Below, piece after piece: positions 1 to 7,626 of a stretch of DNA of 24,265 nt. Origin of the DNA: a virus. Each line of letters starts with the position of its first letter. The stretch's first letter is position 1. Position numbers and translations under genes: made by a program. The DNA lies in the IMG/VR virus record IMGVR_UViG_3300031839_000159, positions 1 through 24,265 of that record. One strand, written 5' to 3'. Under the pieces are notes generated by a model that was given only the letters and a program-made list of their open reading frames with translations, searched no databases and was not told where the DNA came from.

Positions 1-1697
1 ATGCAGATTATAATGTTGCTATTGGAACAGATGCTTTAACTGCTGACACATTAGGTAGTAACTCTGTAGCAGTTGGAGTTGGTGCTTTATACTCTCAAAA
101 CTTCACTACTGCTACAGATACTTACAACGTAGCCGTTGGACGTTCAGCAGGAGAGCAAATCACCACTGGCATAAGCAACACCATTGTCGGTGGCCTTACA
201 GGAGATGCACTCACCGATGCAGATTATAATGTGGCAATCGGTTTAGGTTCTTTAGGTGCAGATACAAAAGGTAATAAATCAGTTGCGGTAGGAACTGCTT
301 GTTTGCAAGCTCAAAACTTTACCACATCTACTGATACTCTTAATACAGCCATAGGACATAATGCAGGTAATGATGTCACCACAGGCATACACAACACCCT
401 CATAGGTGGGCTAGCAGGGGATGCATTAACAGATGCTGATTACAACGTAGCTGTAGGAAAAGACGCATTAGGTGCGGATACTTTAGGTTCAAGGTCCGTT
501 GCAATAGGTCGTATGGCTTTAGGTAATCAAAACTTTACAACCGCTACAAATAGTTACAATACAGCCGTAGGCTATGGCGCAGGTATTCAAGTAACCACGG
601 GCACACTCAACGTCCTCATTGGTGGTGATGCAGGTGACGCTCTTACAGACGCAGATAAGAATACTGCTGTAGGTTATAGTGCCTTGAGCAGTGATACGAT
701 GGGTTCTCAATCAACGGCTGTAGGATACCAAGCTTTATTTTCACAAAACTACACTACGGCAACGAATACTCGTAATACAGCGGTAGGTTATAACGCAGGT
801 AGTGAAGTCACCACAGGTACAGATAACACCTTAATTGGACATGAAACAGGAAATGCTCTTACAACAGGATACCACAACACGGCTCTCGGACATGATGCTT
901 TAGGTGCTACTGTTGCAGGTATAAATAACGTAGCTATTGGTATGGAAGCTATGGTAAGCGGTAATGCTGGAGATAACAACACCGTAGTAGGAAAATCTGC
1001 TGGCGCAGTTATGACGGGAGCTAACAATGTTGCGCTGGGGGATCGTGCGCTTGAAAAAGCCACAAGTCCAACCATAAACATTGCTATAGGATCTGGTGCA
1101 GCAAAAGAGGTAACAACGGGCATCGCTAATATAGTAATAGGTTACTTAGCAGGTAATCATGGAGTAAATCTTCAAACGGGTAGATATAATACAGTGATTG
1201 GTCATTACGCAGATGTTGCTGCTACTGACACAGACGCTGCAAATGTTATTGGATATAATGTTATTGGGGATGGTGGATATACAACGCTTGGAGAAAGTAC
1301 TGATGACATTAGGGCAGCACACGGTAACGTAACATGGGCAACTGTATCAGACCAAAGATACAAAAAAGACATTGTAGATTCTACAGCGGGTTTGTCATTT
1401 ATTAAAGCTTTAAAGCCACGAACATTTAAGTATAAAAACCTTGGTGAACTACCAGAAACATTTAGAGCTTATAAGGCTGACTCAACAGATGTCTTTAAAA
1501 ACTCTAATACAAACCACGGATTTATAGCACAAGAAGTAAAGACAGCCATAGATGCAGATAGTGGTATTAAAGATGGCTTTAAACTTTGGGATGAAAGACC
1601 AGATGGTTCACAGGAAGTTGCGGAAGCTGCGCTCATACCAATCTTAGTCAAAGCAATACAAGAGCTAGAAGCTCGTGTTGCAGAGCTAGAAGGTTAA
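1..1697 (+). CDS. Tail fibre / adhesin with YadA-like head repeats and S74 chaperone domain (5'-truncated)
   Basis: The frame is open from base 3 with no stop, so the N-terminus lies outside the window; the GTG at 231 is an internal Val codon in a repeat. The first two thirds consist of short beta-roll-like units of the type NTAVGxxA and ADYNVAIG, as in trimeric autotransporter heads, arranged in a 72-residue super-repeat (see repeat entry). The C-terminal ~116 codons from 1347 match the intramolecular chaperone/peptidase S74 family: SDQRYKKDI carries the Ser and the Lys five residues later that form the self-cleavage dyad, followed by LKPRTFKYK and HGFIAQEVK, and a terminal coiled coil (LVKAIQELEARVAELEG). 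Expected role: a trimeric host-recognition fibre whose chaperone is cut off after folding. A 2OG-Fe(II) oxygenase-like gene follows after 2 bases. The fold is confident; the receptor is unknown. Confidence 0.88.
   Translation, partial: ADYNVAIGTDALTADTLGSNSVAVGVGALYSQNFTTATDTYNVAVGRSAGEQITTGISNTIVGGLTGDALTDADYNVAIGLGSLGADTKGNKSVAVGTACLQAQNFTTSTDTLNTAIGHNAGNDVTTGIHNTLIGGLAGDALTDADYNVAVGKDALGADTLGSRSVAIGRMALGNQNFTTATNSYNTAVGYGAGIQVTTGTLNVLIGGDAGDALTDADKNTAVGYSALSSDTMGSQSTAVGYQALFSQNYTTATNTRNTAVGYNAGSEVTTGTDNTLIGHETGNALTTGYHNTALGHDALGATVAGINNVAIGMEAMVSGNAGDNNTVVGKSAGAVMTGANNVALGDRALEKATSPTINIAIGSGAAKEVTTGIANIVIGYLAGNHGVNLQTGRYNTVIGHYADVAATDTDAANVIGYNVIGDGGYTTLGESTDDIRAAHGNVTWATVSDQRYKKDIVDSTAGLSFIKALKPRTFKYKNLGELPETFRAYKADSTDVFKNSNTNHGFIAQEVKTAIDADSGIKDGFKLWDERPDGSQEVAEAALIPILVKAIQELEARVAELEG
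3..866 (+). repeat. Four tandem 216-bp coding repeats in the tail fibre
   Basis: Units begin at bases 3, 219, 435 and 651, each opening with Ala-Asp-(Tyr/Lys)-Asn and spaced exactly 216 bp (72 codons). Each unit has the order ADYNVAIG, LGSxSVAVG, QNFTTxT, NTAVG, VTTG and LIGG...GDALTD. The fourth unit is degenerate at its end (GNALTTG) and leads into irregular shorter repeats. The first unit touches the window edge, so more may lie upstream. The units are similar but not identical, which points to old duplication followed by drift, and they keep enough identity to allow recombination. Confidence 0.85.
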
Positions 1698-1699
1698 AC

Positions 1700-2341
1700 A
1701 TGGACCTAATACAAAGAAACTTTCCTAACGTAGGGGTTGTCGAGGGGCAACTACCAGAAGACGTTGTGGACAACATATGGAAAGTTGTGAACGAAGCAAG
1801 AGAAGAGCCAGAGGACATGAAGCCTGAACTTGCAGGTAACATTAGTACGTCTATCAGGCTGGATGGTGACTCACCCCTGCTCAAGGAGTTTGTGACTGAG
1901 CTACTGCCCTCGTTTATTCAAAGCCACATTGAGGCGTATGGCGCACCTTGGCGTGAAACTATGCGTGAGGGTGAAGGTTGGAACTTGGAAAGTCTCTGGG
2001 TTAACTTCCAGAAGCAGCATGAGTTTAACCCACCACATGACCACAGTGGCGTGTACAGCTTTGTGATATGGATGCAGATACCTACGTCCTATGCAGAGCA
2101 GAAGAAACTTCCTATTTGTGCCAACTCAAATGCAGATAACCACATATCTAACTTTGCATTTAGCTACACAAATACGTTGGGCAGGGTGTCAACCTTTGCC
2201 TACAACATGGAGAAAGAGGCAGAAGGCTACATGGTTATGTTTCCCTCAACCATGCTTCATCAGGTTTTCCCGTTTTACGACAATGACGGGGAAAGAATAT
2301 CAATCTCAGGCAATATTAACATTGCAAACCTAGAAGGATAA
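1700..2341 (+). CDS. 2OG-Fe(II) oxygenase-like protein
   Basis: A 213-aa protein with the double-stranded beta-helix signature of phage 2-oxoglutarate/Fe(II) oxygenases. LWVNFQKQ leads to a PPHDHSGVYSF segment (His113, Asp114, His115) that gives the proximal iron ligands. A distal His187 lies in MLHQVFPF, and Arg199 in ERISISGN sits where the 2-oxoglutarate-binding Arg is expected. The layout resembles the putative 2OG-FeII oxygenase group (2OG-FeII_Oxy_5 type) common in cyanophages and other marine phages, where substrates are mostly unknown. It sits directly after the tail fibre and before virion genes, so hydroxylation of a virion protein is one possibility; action on a host protein or metabolite is another. 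The start at 1700 is the first ATG after the fibre stop. Confidence 0.75.
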   Translation: MDLIQRNFPNVGVVEGQLPEDVVDNIWKVVNEAREEPEDMKPELAGNISTSIRLDGDSPLLKEFVTELLPSFIQSHIEAYGAPWRETMREGEGWNLESLWVNFQKQHEFNPPHDHSGVYSFVIWMQIPTSYAEQKKLPICANSNADNHISNFAFSYTNTLGRVSTFAYNMEKEAEGYMVMFPSTMLHQVFPFYDNDGERISISGNINIANLEG

Positions 2342-2346
2342 ACACA

Positions 2347-2616
2347 ATGGCAAGAGAAGCAGATCAAATCGCACAGGACCACTCAGCAATGCTGGGCAGT
2401 GTGTCAGTAATCAACAGCGTTATCGCTACACATAATAAAGGTAGTGACGCAACGGATGCAGACTTCGGACATGACATGACGCATGACGAAAAGAAAGAAC
2501 GTGTAGCTCGTAGCAATGGCTATCTCGTTCACATGAAGGCACTTGATGATTGGGGCAGTGAAAGTTTTACAGAAATAGACAAAGCTATTACTGCCGCTAA
2601 TACATTTGTAGGATAA
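2347..2616 (+). CDS. Small conserved-looking phage protein, function unknown
   Basis: An 89-aa soluble acidic protein with no membrane segment or signal peptide. It is rich in Asp and His in the middle (DATDADFGHDMTHDEKKER) and ends in a probable helix (FTEIDKAITAANTFVG). The N-terminal MAREADQIAQDHSAMLGSVS pattern resembles small proteins I recall beside tail-fibre and tail-hub genes in marine phages, but I cannot assign a function. It starts 5 bases after the oxygenase stop, so it is in the same transcript. The purine-rich GAAGGATAA just upstream can act as a ribosome binding site. A minor virion component or fibre-associated chaperone is possible. Confidence 0.7.
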   Translation: MAREADQIAQDHSAMLGSVSVINSVIATHNKGSDATDADFGHDMTHDEKKERVARSNGYLVHMKALDDWGSESFTEIDKAITAANTFVG

Positions 2617-2638
2617 ATTTAATTGAAAGGAGATCACG

Positions 2639-2866
2639 ATGGCTAAAAAAAACACAAACACCGTCACGATCAATGGCACTGAACATAACTACGATGATTT
2701 AAACGACACTCAGAAAGTATTCTTGAGTGACGTTGTTGACTTGGAAAGAAAGATTGCATCGGCACAAGCTCACTTGCGTCAGGTGCAGATAGGTCATCAA
2801 GCGTGTTTAAGTATGCTGACAACATCGTTAGCGTCTGATACAGAGGAAGCAGACGTTGTAAACTAA
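2639..2866 (+). CDS. Small helical protein, similar to DUF6447-type phage proteins
   Basis: A 75-aa protein. A short beta-like start (TVTINGTEHNYDDL) is followed by a long predicted helix or coiled coil (VFLSDVVDLERKIASAQAHLRQ). The design 'x-I-N-G-x-E-Y-x-x-x-D-L-x-D' followed by a helix is typical of small proteins beside marine phage structural genes, some named DUF6447; I recall this resemblance and could not test it. It has the strongest Shine-Dalgarno sequence of the late genes (AAAGGAG at about 2625-2631), which suggests high translation. It lies between two virion-module genes. The biochemical role is unknown. Confidence 0.7.
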   Translation: MAKKNTNTVTINGTEHNYDDLNDTQKVFLSDVVDLERKIASAQAHLRQVQIGHQACLSMLTTSLASDTEEADVVN

Positions 2867-2879
2867 ACGGAGTAAGTAA

Positions 2880-4991
2880 ATGCCCCTGACTAAACTCCAA
2901 TTCAAGCCAGGTATAAACCGAGAAGTTACTTCCTACAGCAATGAAGGCGGTTGGTTTGATATGGACAAGGTCAGGTTTCGCATGGGGTTTCCTGAGAAAA
3001 TTGGCGGTTGGCTAAAAAACAACGAGAACAATTACTTGGGAACCTGCCGTGCTTTACACCCTTGGGTGGCTCTTGACGGTACGCAATACGTTGGAGTTGG
3101 CACACATTTAAAATACTATCTCTTAGAGGGTGGTGCCTTTTATGACATCACCCCTATTCGAGCAACCACGTCAGCAGGAGATGTAACATTTCTAACTGGT
3201 GCGGACACTCTTAATGGCGCAATAACTGCTGAAGCTGAAACCATTGTTTTAAACAGTGCAACCGGCTTTCCTCCTACGGGCCGCATAAAAATAGGCAGTG
3301 AGATAATAACCTATGCTGCTATATCATCCGCTACGTTGACCGGCTGTGCTCGAGGACAAAGTGGAACTACAGCGGCGACTCACTCAGACAGTGCCGCAGT
3401 TGGTTGCACAACCGTTAAGGTAACAGATTCAAACCATGGTGCATTGGACAACGACTTTGTAACATACACCGATGCAGCGGCCCTTGGTGGCAACATCACT
3501 GCTGCCGTTTTAAACCAAGAATACCAGATAATAACGATTGTAGACGACAACACCTACTTGATTGAGGCTCGATCTGTTCAAACTATGGCCGATATCACCA
3601 CCACAAATGGCCTAGAACCGACGCTCGTGTTCTCAACCACCTCGGACAGTGGAACTGGCGGCTCGTCTACGGTAGGCGCATATCAGATTAACACGGGTCT
3701 TGACACAACAATCACCGGCAACGGGTGGAACGCTGGCTCTTGGGGCCGTGGAACATGGAACTCGGCTGCTGACCTTTCTATCGACGGGCAGACCCTACGA
3801 GTATGGAGCCATGACAACTTCGGCGAGGACTTGGTTATCAACCCAAGGGACGAAAGCGTGTATTACTGGGACAAAAGCGGGGGCACTGGTTCTCGGGCCG
3901 TGGTCCTCGGTTCTTTGTCCAACGCCCAGAGTCCACCTACCTCGGCAAAAATCGTTCTGGTGTCTGACAACGACCGGCATGTCATTGCATTCGGCTGTAA
4001 CCCAGAGGGCTCTACAACTCAGGATCCATTGCTTGTTAGGTTTAGCAGCCAGGGTGCGGCTAACGACTGGGCGGCAACGGCAACAAACACGGCGGGTGAT
4101 CTAACGATTGGCTCGGGCTCTGAAATCATTGCAGCGATAGAAACAAAACAACAGGTCCTTGTATTTACTGATGTATCGCTCCACGCCATGCAGTTCTTAG
4201 GGCCACCGTTTACCTTTGGTATCAGCGTAGTGTCAGAAAACATCACGATTGCCAGTCCACTAGCGGCGGTAAACATAGAAGACACAGTCTACTGGATGGG
4301 GCGCAACGAGTTCTATGCCTATGCTGGTACGGTAAAACGTCTCCCATGTACGGTTCGAGACTATGTGTTTGACGATATAAACATCTTCCAGTTAAGCAAG
4401 ATCACCGCTGGAACCAACAGTGCGTTTGGAGAGATCTGGTGGTTTTACCCGTCTTCTTCCAGTCAAGAGAACGACCGATACGTTGTTTACAACTACATGG
4501 AGAACGTCTGGTCTTACGGAAACCTAGCTCGAACAGCTTGGTTGGACCGTGGTATCATCGATCTTCCACTGGTCGCGGCTCCTGATCACTTCTTATACAA
4601 CCACGAAACAGGGTTTGATGACGGCAGCACCACCCCGCTATCGCCGATCACAGCCTACATCGAAAGCAGTCAGATGGACATGGGAGATGGCGACGAGTTT
4701 ATCTTTATGAACCGCATGATTCCGGACTTGACGTTCAGAGATTCGACTGCGGACTCACCTTCGGCAACTATGACGTTGTCTGCTAGAAACTACCCTGGAG
4801 GTTTATACTTACAGTCACAGGCCAAAGCGGTTACACGCACGTCTACCACGCCGATTGAGCAGTGGACACAACAGGTTAACTTGCGACTGCGGGGACGAGC
4901 CTTCGCATTGAAGTTGGAAACCACGGGAGAAGGAGTTGGATGGAGGTTGGGTACGCCAAGGGTTGATATCCGAAGCGATGGACGTAGATAA
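2880..4991 (+). CDS. Tail-hub / packaged-DNA stabilisation-like structural protein
   Basis: A 703-aa protein with the N-terminal signature KLQFKPGINREVTSYSNEGG followed by WFDMDKVRFRxGxPEKIGGW. This start is typical of a large structural protein in marine podovirus-like phages that is thought to correspond to the P22 gp10 tail accessory or stabilisation factor. A beta-rich propeller-like body follows (WGRGTWNSAADLSIDGQTLR, DNFGEDLVINPRD, YYWDKSGG, VYWMGRNEFYAY). Residues ~105-176 look like an inserted module (see findings). No signal peptide or transmembrane segment is seen. ATG 2880 has ACGGAG upstream. The next gene overlaps its stop by TAATG. The structural role is fairly secure; the exact P22 equivalence is inference. 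Confidence 0.7.
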   Translation: MPLTKLQFKPGINREVTSYSNEGGWFDMDKVRFRMGFPEKIGGWLKNNENNYLGTCRALHPWVALDGTQYVGVGTHLKYYLLEGGAFYDITPIRATTSAGDVTFLTGADTLNGAITAEAETIVLNSATGFPPTGRIKIGSEIITYAAISSATLTGCARGQSGTTAATHSDSAAVGCTTVKVTDSNHGALDNDFVTYTDAAALGGNITAAVLNQEYQIITIVDDNTYLIEARSVQTMADITTTNGLEPTLVFSTTSDSGTGGSSTVGAYQINTGLDTTITGNGWNAGSWGRGTWNSAADLSIDGQTLRVWSHDNFGEDLVINPRDESVYYWDKSGGTGSRAVVLGSLSNAQSPPTSAKIVLVSDNDRHVIAFGCNPEGSTTQDPLLVRFSSQGAANDWAATATNTAGDLTIGSGSEIIAAIETKQQVLVFTDVSLHAMQFLGPPFTFGISVVSENITIASPLAAVNIEDTVYWMGRNEFYAYAGTVKRLPCTVRDYVFDDINIFQLSKITAGTNSAFGEIWWFYPSSSSQENDRYVVYNYMENVWSYGNLARTAWLDRGIIDLPLVAAPDHFLYNHETGFDDGSTTPLSPITAYIESSQMDMGDGDEFIFMNRMIPDLTFRDSTADSPSATMTLSARNYPGGLYLQSQAKAVTRTSTTPIEQWTQQVNLRLRGRAFALKLETTGEGVGWRLGTPRVDIRSDGRR

Positions 4992-5302
4992 TGTCTCGTA
5001 ATCTTAACAAACCATTCTTTGCAAATCCCCCTGCCGAGTATGATCAATCGTACATGGCAGACTTAATACGATCATTTGCCATTTACTTGGAGCAAATGCA
5101 GAACCCTGGAGAGGGCCGTCACACACGGCTCGTGCTTACAGACTTACCTTTAAGTGACCAAGGGTTAGAGGTTGGCGGACTGTTTCAGTACCGAGACGCT
5201 GCGGGTTTAATGGGCGTTGTCAGGATAACGGTAGCCGATCAACCGAATCTTTTAGGAACATCTGCAACAGGTGCAGTAGGTTCAGTTACGGTGACAACAT
5301 GA
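4991..5302 (+). CDS. Small phage structural-module protein, function unknown
   Basis: A 103-aa protein that starts inside the previous stop codon (TAATG), so it is probably translated by coupling. The N-terminal half is mixed helical (FFANPPAEYDQSYMADLIRS, FAIYLEQMQNPG). The C-terminal half is beta-like and Gly/Val/Thr-rich (GLFQYRDAAGLMGVVRITVA). Proteins of this size and start (RNLNKPFF...) are recalled beside the tail-hub gene in related marine phages, usually named hypothetical. It may be a head-tail joining or tail accessory protein. I see no catalytic motif. Its stop overlaps the start of a 24-codon ORF. Confidence 0.7.
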   Translation: MSRNLNKPFFANPPAEYDQSYMADLIRSFAIYLEQMQNPGEGRHTRLVLTDLPLSDQGLEVGGLFQYRDAAGLMGVVRITVADQPNLLGTSATGAVGSVTVTT

Positions 5303-5373
5303 AGACTAGAAGTTTTAAAGAAGTTCTGTTACGTTGGTTTCAGTTATTGTTAGGTGAAAAACTATGGGCATAG
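5299..5373 (+). CDS. Putative 24-aa micropeptide overlapping both neighbours
   Basis: ATG 5299 overlaps the preceding TGA (ATGA), and its TAG at 5371-5373 lies inside the next gene, which starts at 5364. A GGTGA sequence lies about 5 bases upstream of the start. The product is basic at the N-terminus (MKTRS) and then forms an amphipathic helix (FKEVLLRWFQLLLGEK) with two Trp. It could be a membrane-active or small virion peptide. It could also simply carry ribosomes across the 61-bp gap between its two neighbours. The overlaps at both ends are what raise it above chance; it is otherwise too short to prove. Confidence 0.4.
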   Translation: MKTRSFKEVLLRWFQLLLGEKLWA

Positions 5374-6116
5374 GTTCTATACTTGGAGGTATAGCTGGGC
5401 TGTTAATCCCTGGTGGTAACGCTTTGTTTTCATCTATCGGTTCTGGGTTAGGTTCTTTGCTTATAGACAAGGAAAGCCCAAAGGACGCAATTAAGAATGC
5501 TTTGTTTGCAGGATTAGGGGCCAAGATCCTCGGTCCAAGTATTGTAAAAACAGCGGCGGCTCAAAGCGCAACAAAAGGTTTAGCTCGTTTAGGCGTAGGA
5601 ACGTCAGCAGGAATAGAAAGTGTCTTGGGCGCAGCGGCACCAGCAGCGGTAGCAGCAAATACTCCAGCGATAGCAGGAGGACTTTCTGCGGGACAACTTT
5701 ACGGAGGACTTGCTGCGGTAGGCGCAGTTTCTGACATGGTGCGCAAACCAAACCAAGGAACACCGAAGTTTTTCTCTTACCACACGGGTACTCCGTTTGA
5801 CACTATGGAAGAAGCCAGTGCCGAAGATCGAAGGTTTGAGCAAAAAATGGGATTTAGTTATCCCATGGGACAAATGCCCCAGCCAACTACTCCATTCGCC
5901 CAAGGTGGATATATAGAGGGACCAGGAACAGGGACCAGTGACTCGATTCCTGCTGTGATTAAACAAGATGGCGTTCCTGTACAGGAAGCAGCACTATCAG
6001 ATGGCGAGTTTGTTATGACAGAGGCGGCGGTAAAAGGCGCTGGAAATGGTGACCGAAAACAAGGAGCTGCAAACATGTATGCCATGATGAGAGATTTTGA
6101 GAGAGGGCAAGCGTAA
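5364..6116 (+). CDS. Glycine-rich virion-type protein with GPGTGTSDSIPA motif
   Basis: A 250-aa protein. The N-terminal ~45 residues are a hydrophobic glycine-zipper region (SILGGIAGLLIPGGNALF, IGSGLGSLL), and Ala/Gly-rich helices run to about residue 125. The C-terminal third carries GPGTGTSDSIPAVI and DGEFVMTEAAVKGAGNGDR, then MYAMMRDFE. That pair of motifs is widespread in phage virion and tape-measure-like proteins. Here the usual continuous 'SIPAxLSDGEFV' is split by about ten residues (KQDGVPVQEAA). The role is probably an internal or ejected virion protein that meets membranes. It has an AGGTG ribosome binding site 9 bases before ATG and overlaps the next gene by TAATG. Confidence 0.65.
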   Translation: MGIGSILGGIAGLLIPGGNALFSSIGSGLGSLLIDKESPKDAIKNALFAGLGAKILGPSIVKTAAAQSATKGLARLGVGTSAGIESVLGAAAPAAVAANTPAIAGGLSAGQLYGGLAAVGAVSDMVRKPNQGTPKFFSYHTGTPFDTMEEASAEDRRFEQKMGFSYPMGQMPQPTTPFAQGGYIEGPGTGTSDSIPAVIKQDGVPVQEAALSDGEFVMTEAAVKGAGNGDRKQGAANMYAMMRDFERGQA

Positions 6117-7612
6117 TGGCCGAACAGTATACCAACACACAGGTTACGGACATACCAGAGTATATGAAGAAGTTTCAGACTACGTCTGATCCTAACTACA
6201 CCGGTATTCTTGACGAGGCGATGCGGCAATACAGAAGCCGAACGGGTAATCTCACCGACCAACAGCTTGCCGATTTACAGATGCCGATGCGTCAGGTTGC
6301 AGGACGAACACCGCTCCAGCAACAAGGAACCGCGTTAGCACAACAGGGCGTTGGCGCTTATATGCCTATGCTTCAAGAGGGCGCGTACACTGTTGGCTCT
6401 GGTGTGCAAAGTCTTGCTGGTGCAGGGGACTTAGCAGGCGGTGCCTATCAGGGTGCAATACCCTACCGTGATTTTGCTGTGGGACAAATGCAACAGGCTA
6501 TCCCACAGATCCAAGAGGCGGGTGCTCGTGGGGAGTTAGCTGCCGCAGGTGGTGCTCTTGGCATTGCAAGTGCTGGTGGCTTGGGACAACAGGCAGGATT
6601 TGATTCTGGAAGAAATATTATGCAAGCTGGTCAACAGGCTGGAAGTTTTGGTCAGTACGGCATGGACGCGGCTCAAGCGGGCATCGCAGGACTGCAAGGA
6701 TCAGCGGCAGAGTTCGATCCGTCCTCGATTACTAACTATATGAACCCATATGAACAGTCTGTTATTGATTCAGCGTTGGCTGACGTGGCTCGTGCTGGAC
6801 AGAAACAAATGGGGCAACTTGGTGCAAGTGCCGTTAGCTCTGGAGCCTTTGGCGGAGCACGTCAGGGAATTGCAGAGGGTGAAATTTCTCGCAACATACT
6901 AGAACAACAAGCTAAGACTGCGGCTGGGTTACGTCAGGCAGGGTACGAAAGTGCAGCCAAACGAGCACAAACTGCATACGAAGCAGCTAAAGGTCGTCAG
7001 CAAACAGGTGCCTCGCTCACCGGACAACTTGGTCAAGCAGGTGCTGGCACAGGATTACGGGCCACGCAACTTGGTATGGGAGCGGCTCAACAAGCGGGTG
7101 CCGCACAGATGGCAGGCGCAAGAATGGGCATGCAGGGTGCACAACAGGCAGGGCAGATGGGTCTTGCTGGAGCACAAATGGGCATGCAAGGCGCAGGGCA
7201 AGCGGCTGGTCTTGGTCAGCAAGTCGGACAGATGGGACAACAATACGGACAACTTGGACTAAGCACTGCGGGTCAGATGGCTGGAGTTGGTCAAGGTCTT
7301 GGCTCACTGGGCATGCAACAGGCACAGCTTGGAGAAGCGGCACAGGGTCTCAACCTCAACGACATCAACACTCTTCAAGCCATGGGTCAGCAAGAGCAGA
7401 GCCAAGCACAAAGAGAGATGGATGCGATGTACGCCAACCAGTACGCTCAGTATCAGCAGCCGATGCAGGAGTTGGGTTTCTACTCAGATATCTATCAAGG
7501 TATGCCGATTGGGCAGTCAACTTACTCACAAAGAACAGAGCCATCGCCAAGCACCCTTTCTCAGTTGGGTGGGTTAGCGACTGGATTGTACGGAATGTAC
7601 CGAGGACAGTAA
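6116..7612 (+). CDS. Ala/Gly/Gln-rich internal virion-like protein
   Basis: A 498-aa protein. Its start overlaps the previous stop (TAATG). The N-terminal ~60 residues are of mixed composition (TDIPEYMKKFQTTSDPNY); the central part is very rich in Ala, Gly, Gln and Met. Residues ~200-260 contain a more ordered stretch (SSITNYMNPYEQSVIDSALA, ASAVSSGAFGGARQGIAEGE) that I recall in marine phage internal or ejection proteins. Residues ~320-410 are low-complexity helical repeats (GARMGMQGAQQAGQMGLA and relatives). There is no enzyme motif. Its place between two other large virion-type genes supports a part in the genome-ejection apparatus. This is inferred from composition and context. Confidence 0.65.
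   Translation: MAEQYTNTQVTDIPEYMKKFQTTSDPNYTGILDEAMRQYRSRTGNLTDQQLADLQMPMRQVAGRTPLQQQGTALAQQGVGAYMPMLQEGAYTVGSGVQSLAGAGDLAGGAYQGAIPYRDFAVGQMQQAIPQIQEAGARGELAAAGGALGIASAGGLGQQAGFDSGRNIMQAGQQAGSFGQYGMDAAQAGIAGLQGSAAEFDPSSITNYMNPYEQSVIDSALADVARAGQKQMGQLGASAVSSGAFGGARQGIAEGEISRNILEQQAKTAAGLRQAGYESAAKRAQTAYEAAKGRQQTGASLTGQLGQAGAGTGLRATQLGMGAAQQAGAAQMAGARMGMQGAQQAGQMGLAGAQMGMQGAGQAAGLGQQVGQMGQQYGQLGLSTAGQMAGVGQGLGSLGMQQAQLGEAAQGLNLNDINTLQAMGQQEQSQAQREMDAMYANQYAQYQQPMQELGFYSDIYQGMPIGQSTYSQRTEPSPSTLSQLGGLATGLYGMYRGQ
7120..7227 (+). repeat. 54-bp imperfect tandem repeat coding an 18-residue Gly/Gln/Met unit
   Basis: Two adjacent 18-codon units read roughly GARMGMQGAQQAGQMGLA and GAQMGMQGAGQAAGLGQQ. 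Both contain ATGGGCATGCA (at 7123 and 7177). Shorter GQMG/GQLG echoes continue to about 7330. The repeat lies in a helical low-complexity part of the protein. Confidence 0.6.
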
Positions 7613-7626
7613 CGTAAGGATTTGTT

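Noticed and set aside
231-233. GTG as the start codon of the tail-fibre gene
   Set aside because: The frame is open back to base 3 and upstream codons encode another copy of the same 72-residue repeat, so this is an internal Val.
788-1123. Minus-strand open frame in the tail-fibre repeats
   Set aside because: It is a shadow of the repeats; its PVV/ALP-like composition mirrors the NTAVG units.
5604-6262. Minus-strand open frames over the glycine-rich virion gene
   Set aside because: Two frames antisense to the coupled plus genes; no ribosome binding site or domain supports them.
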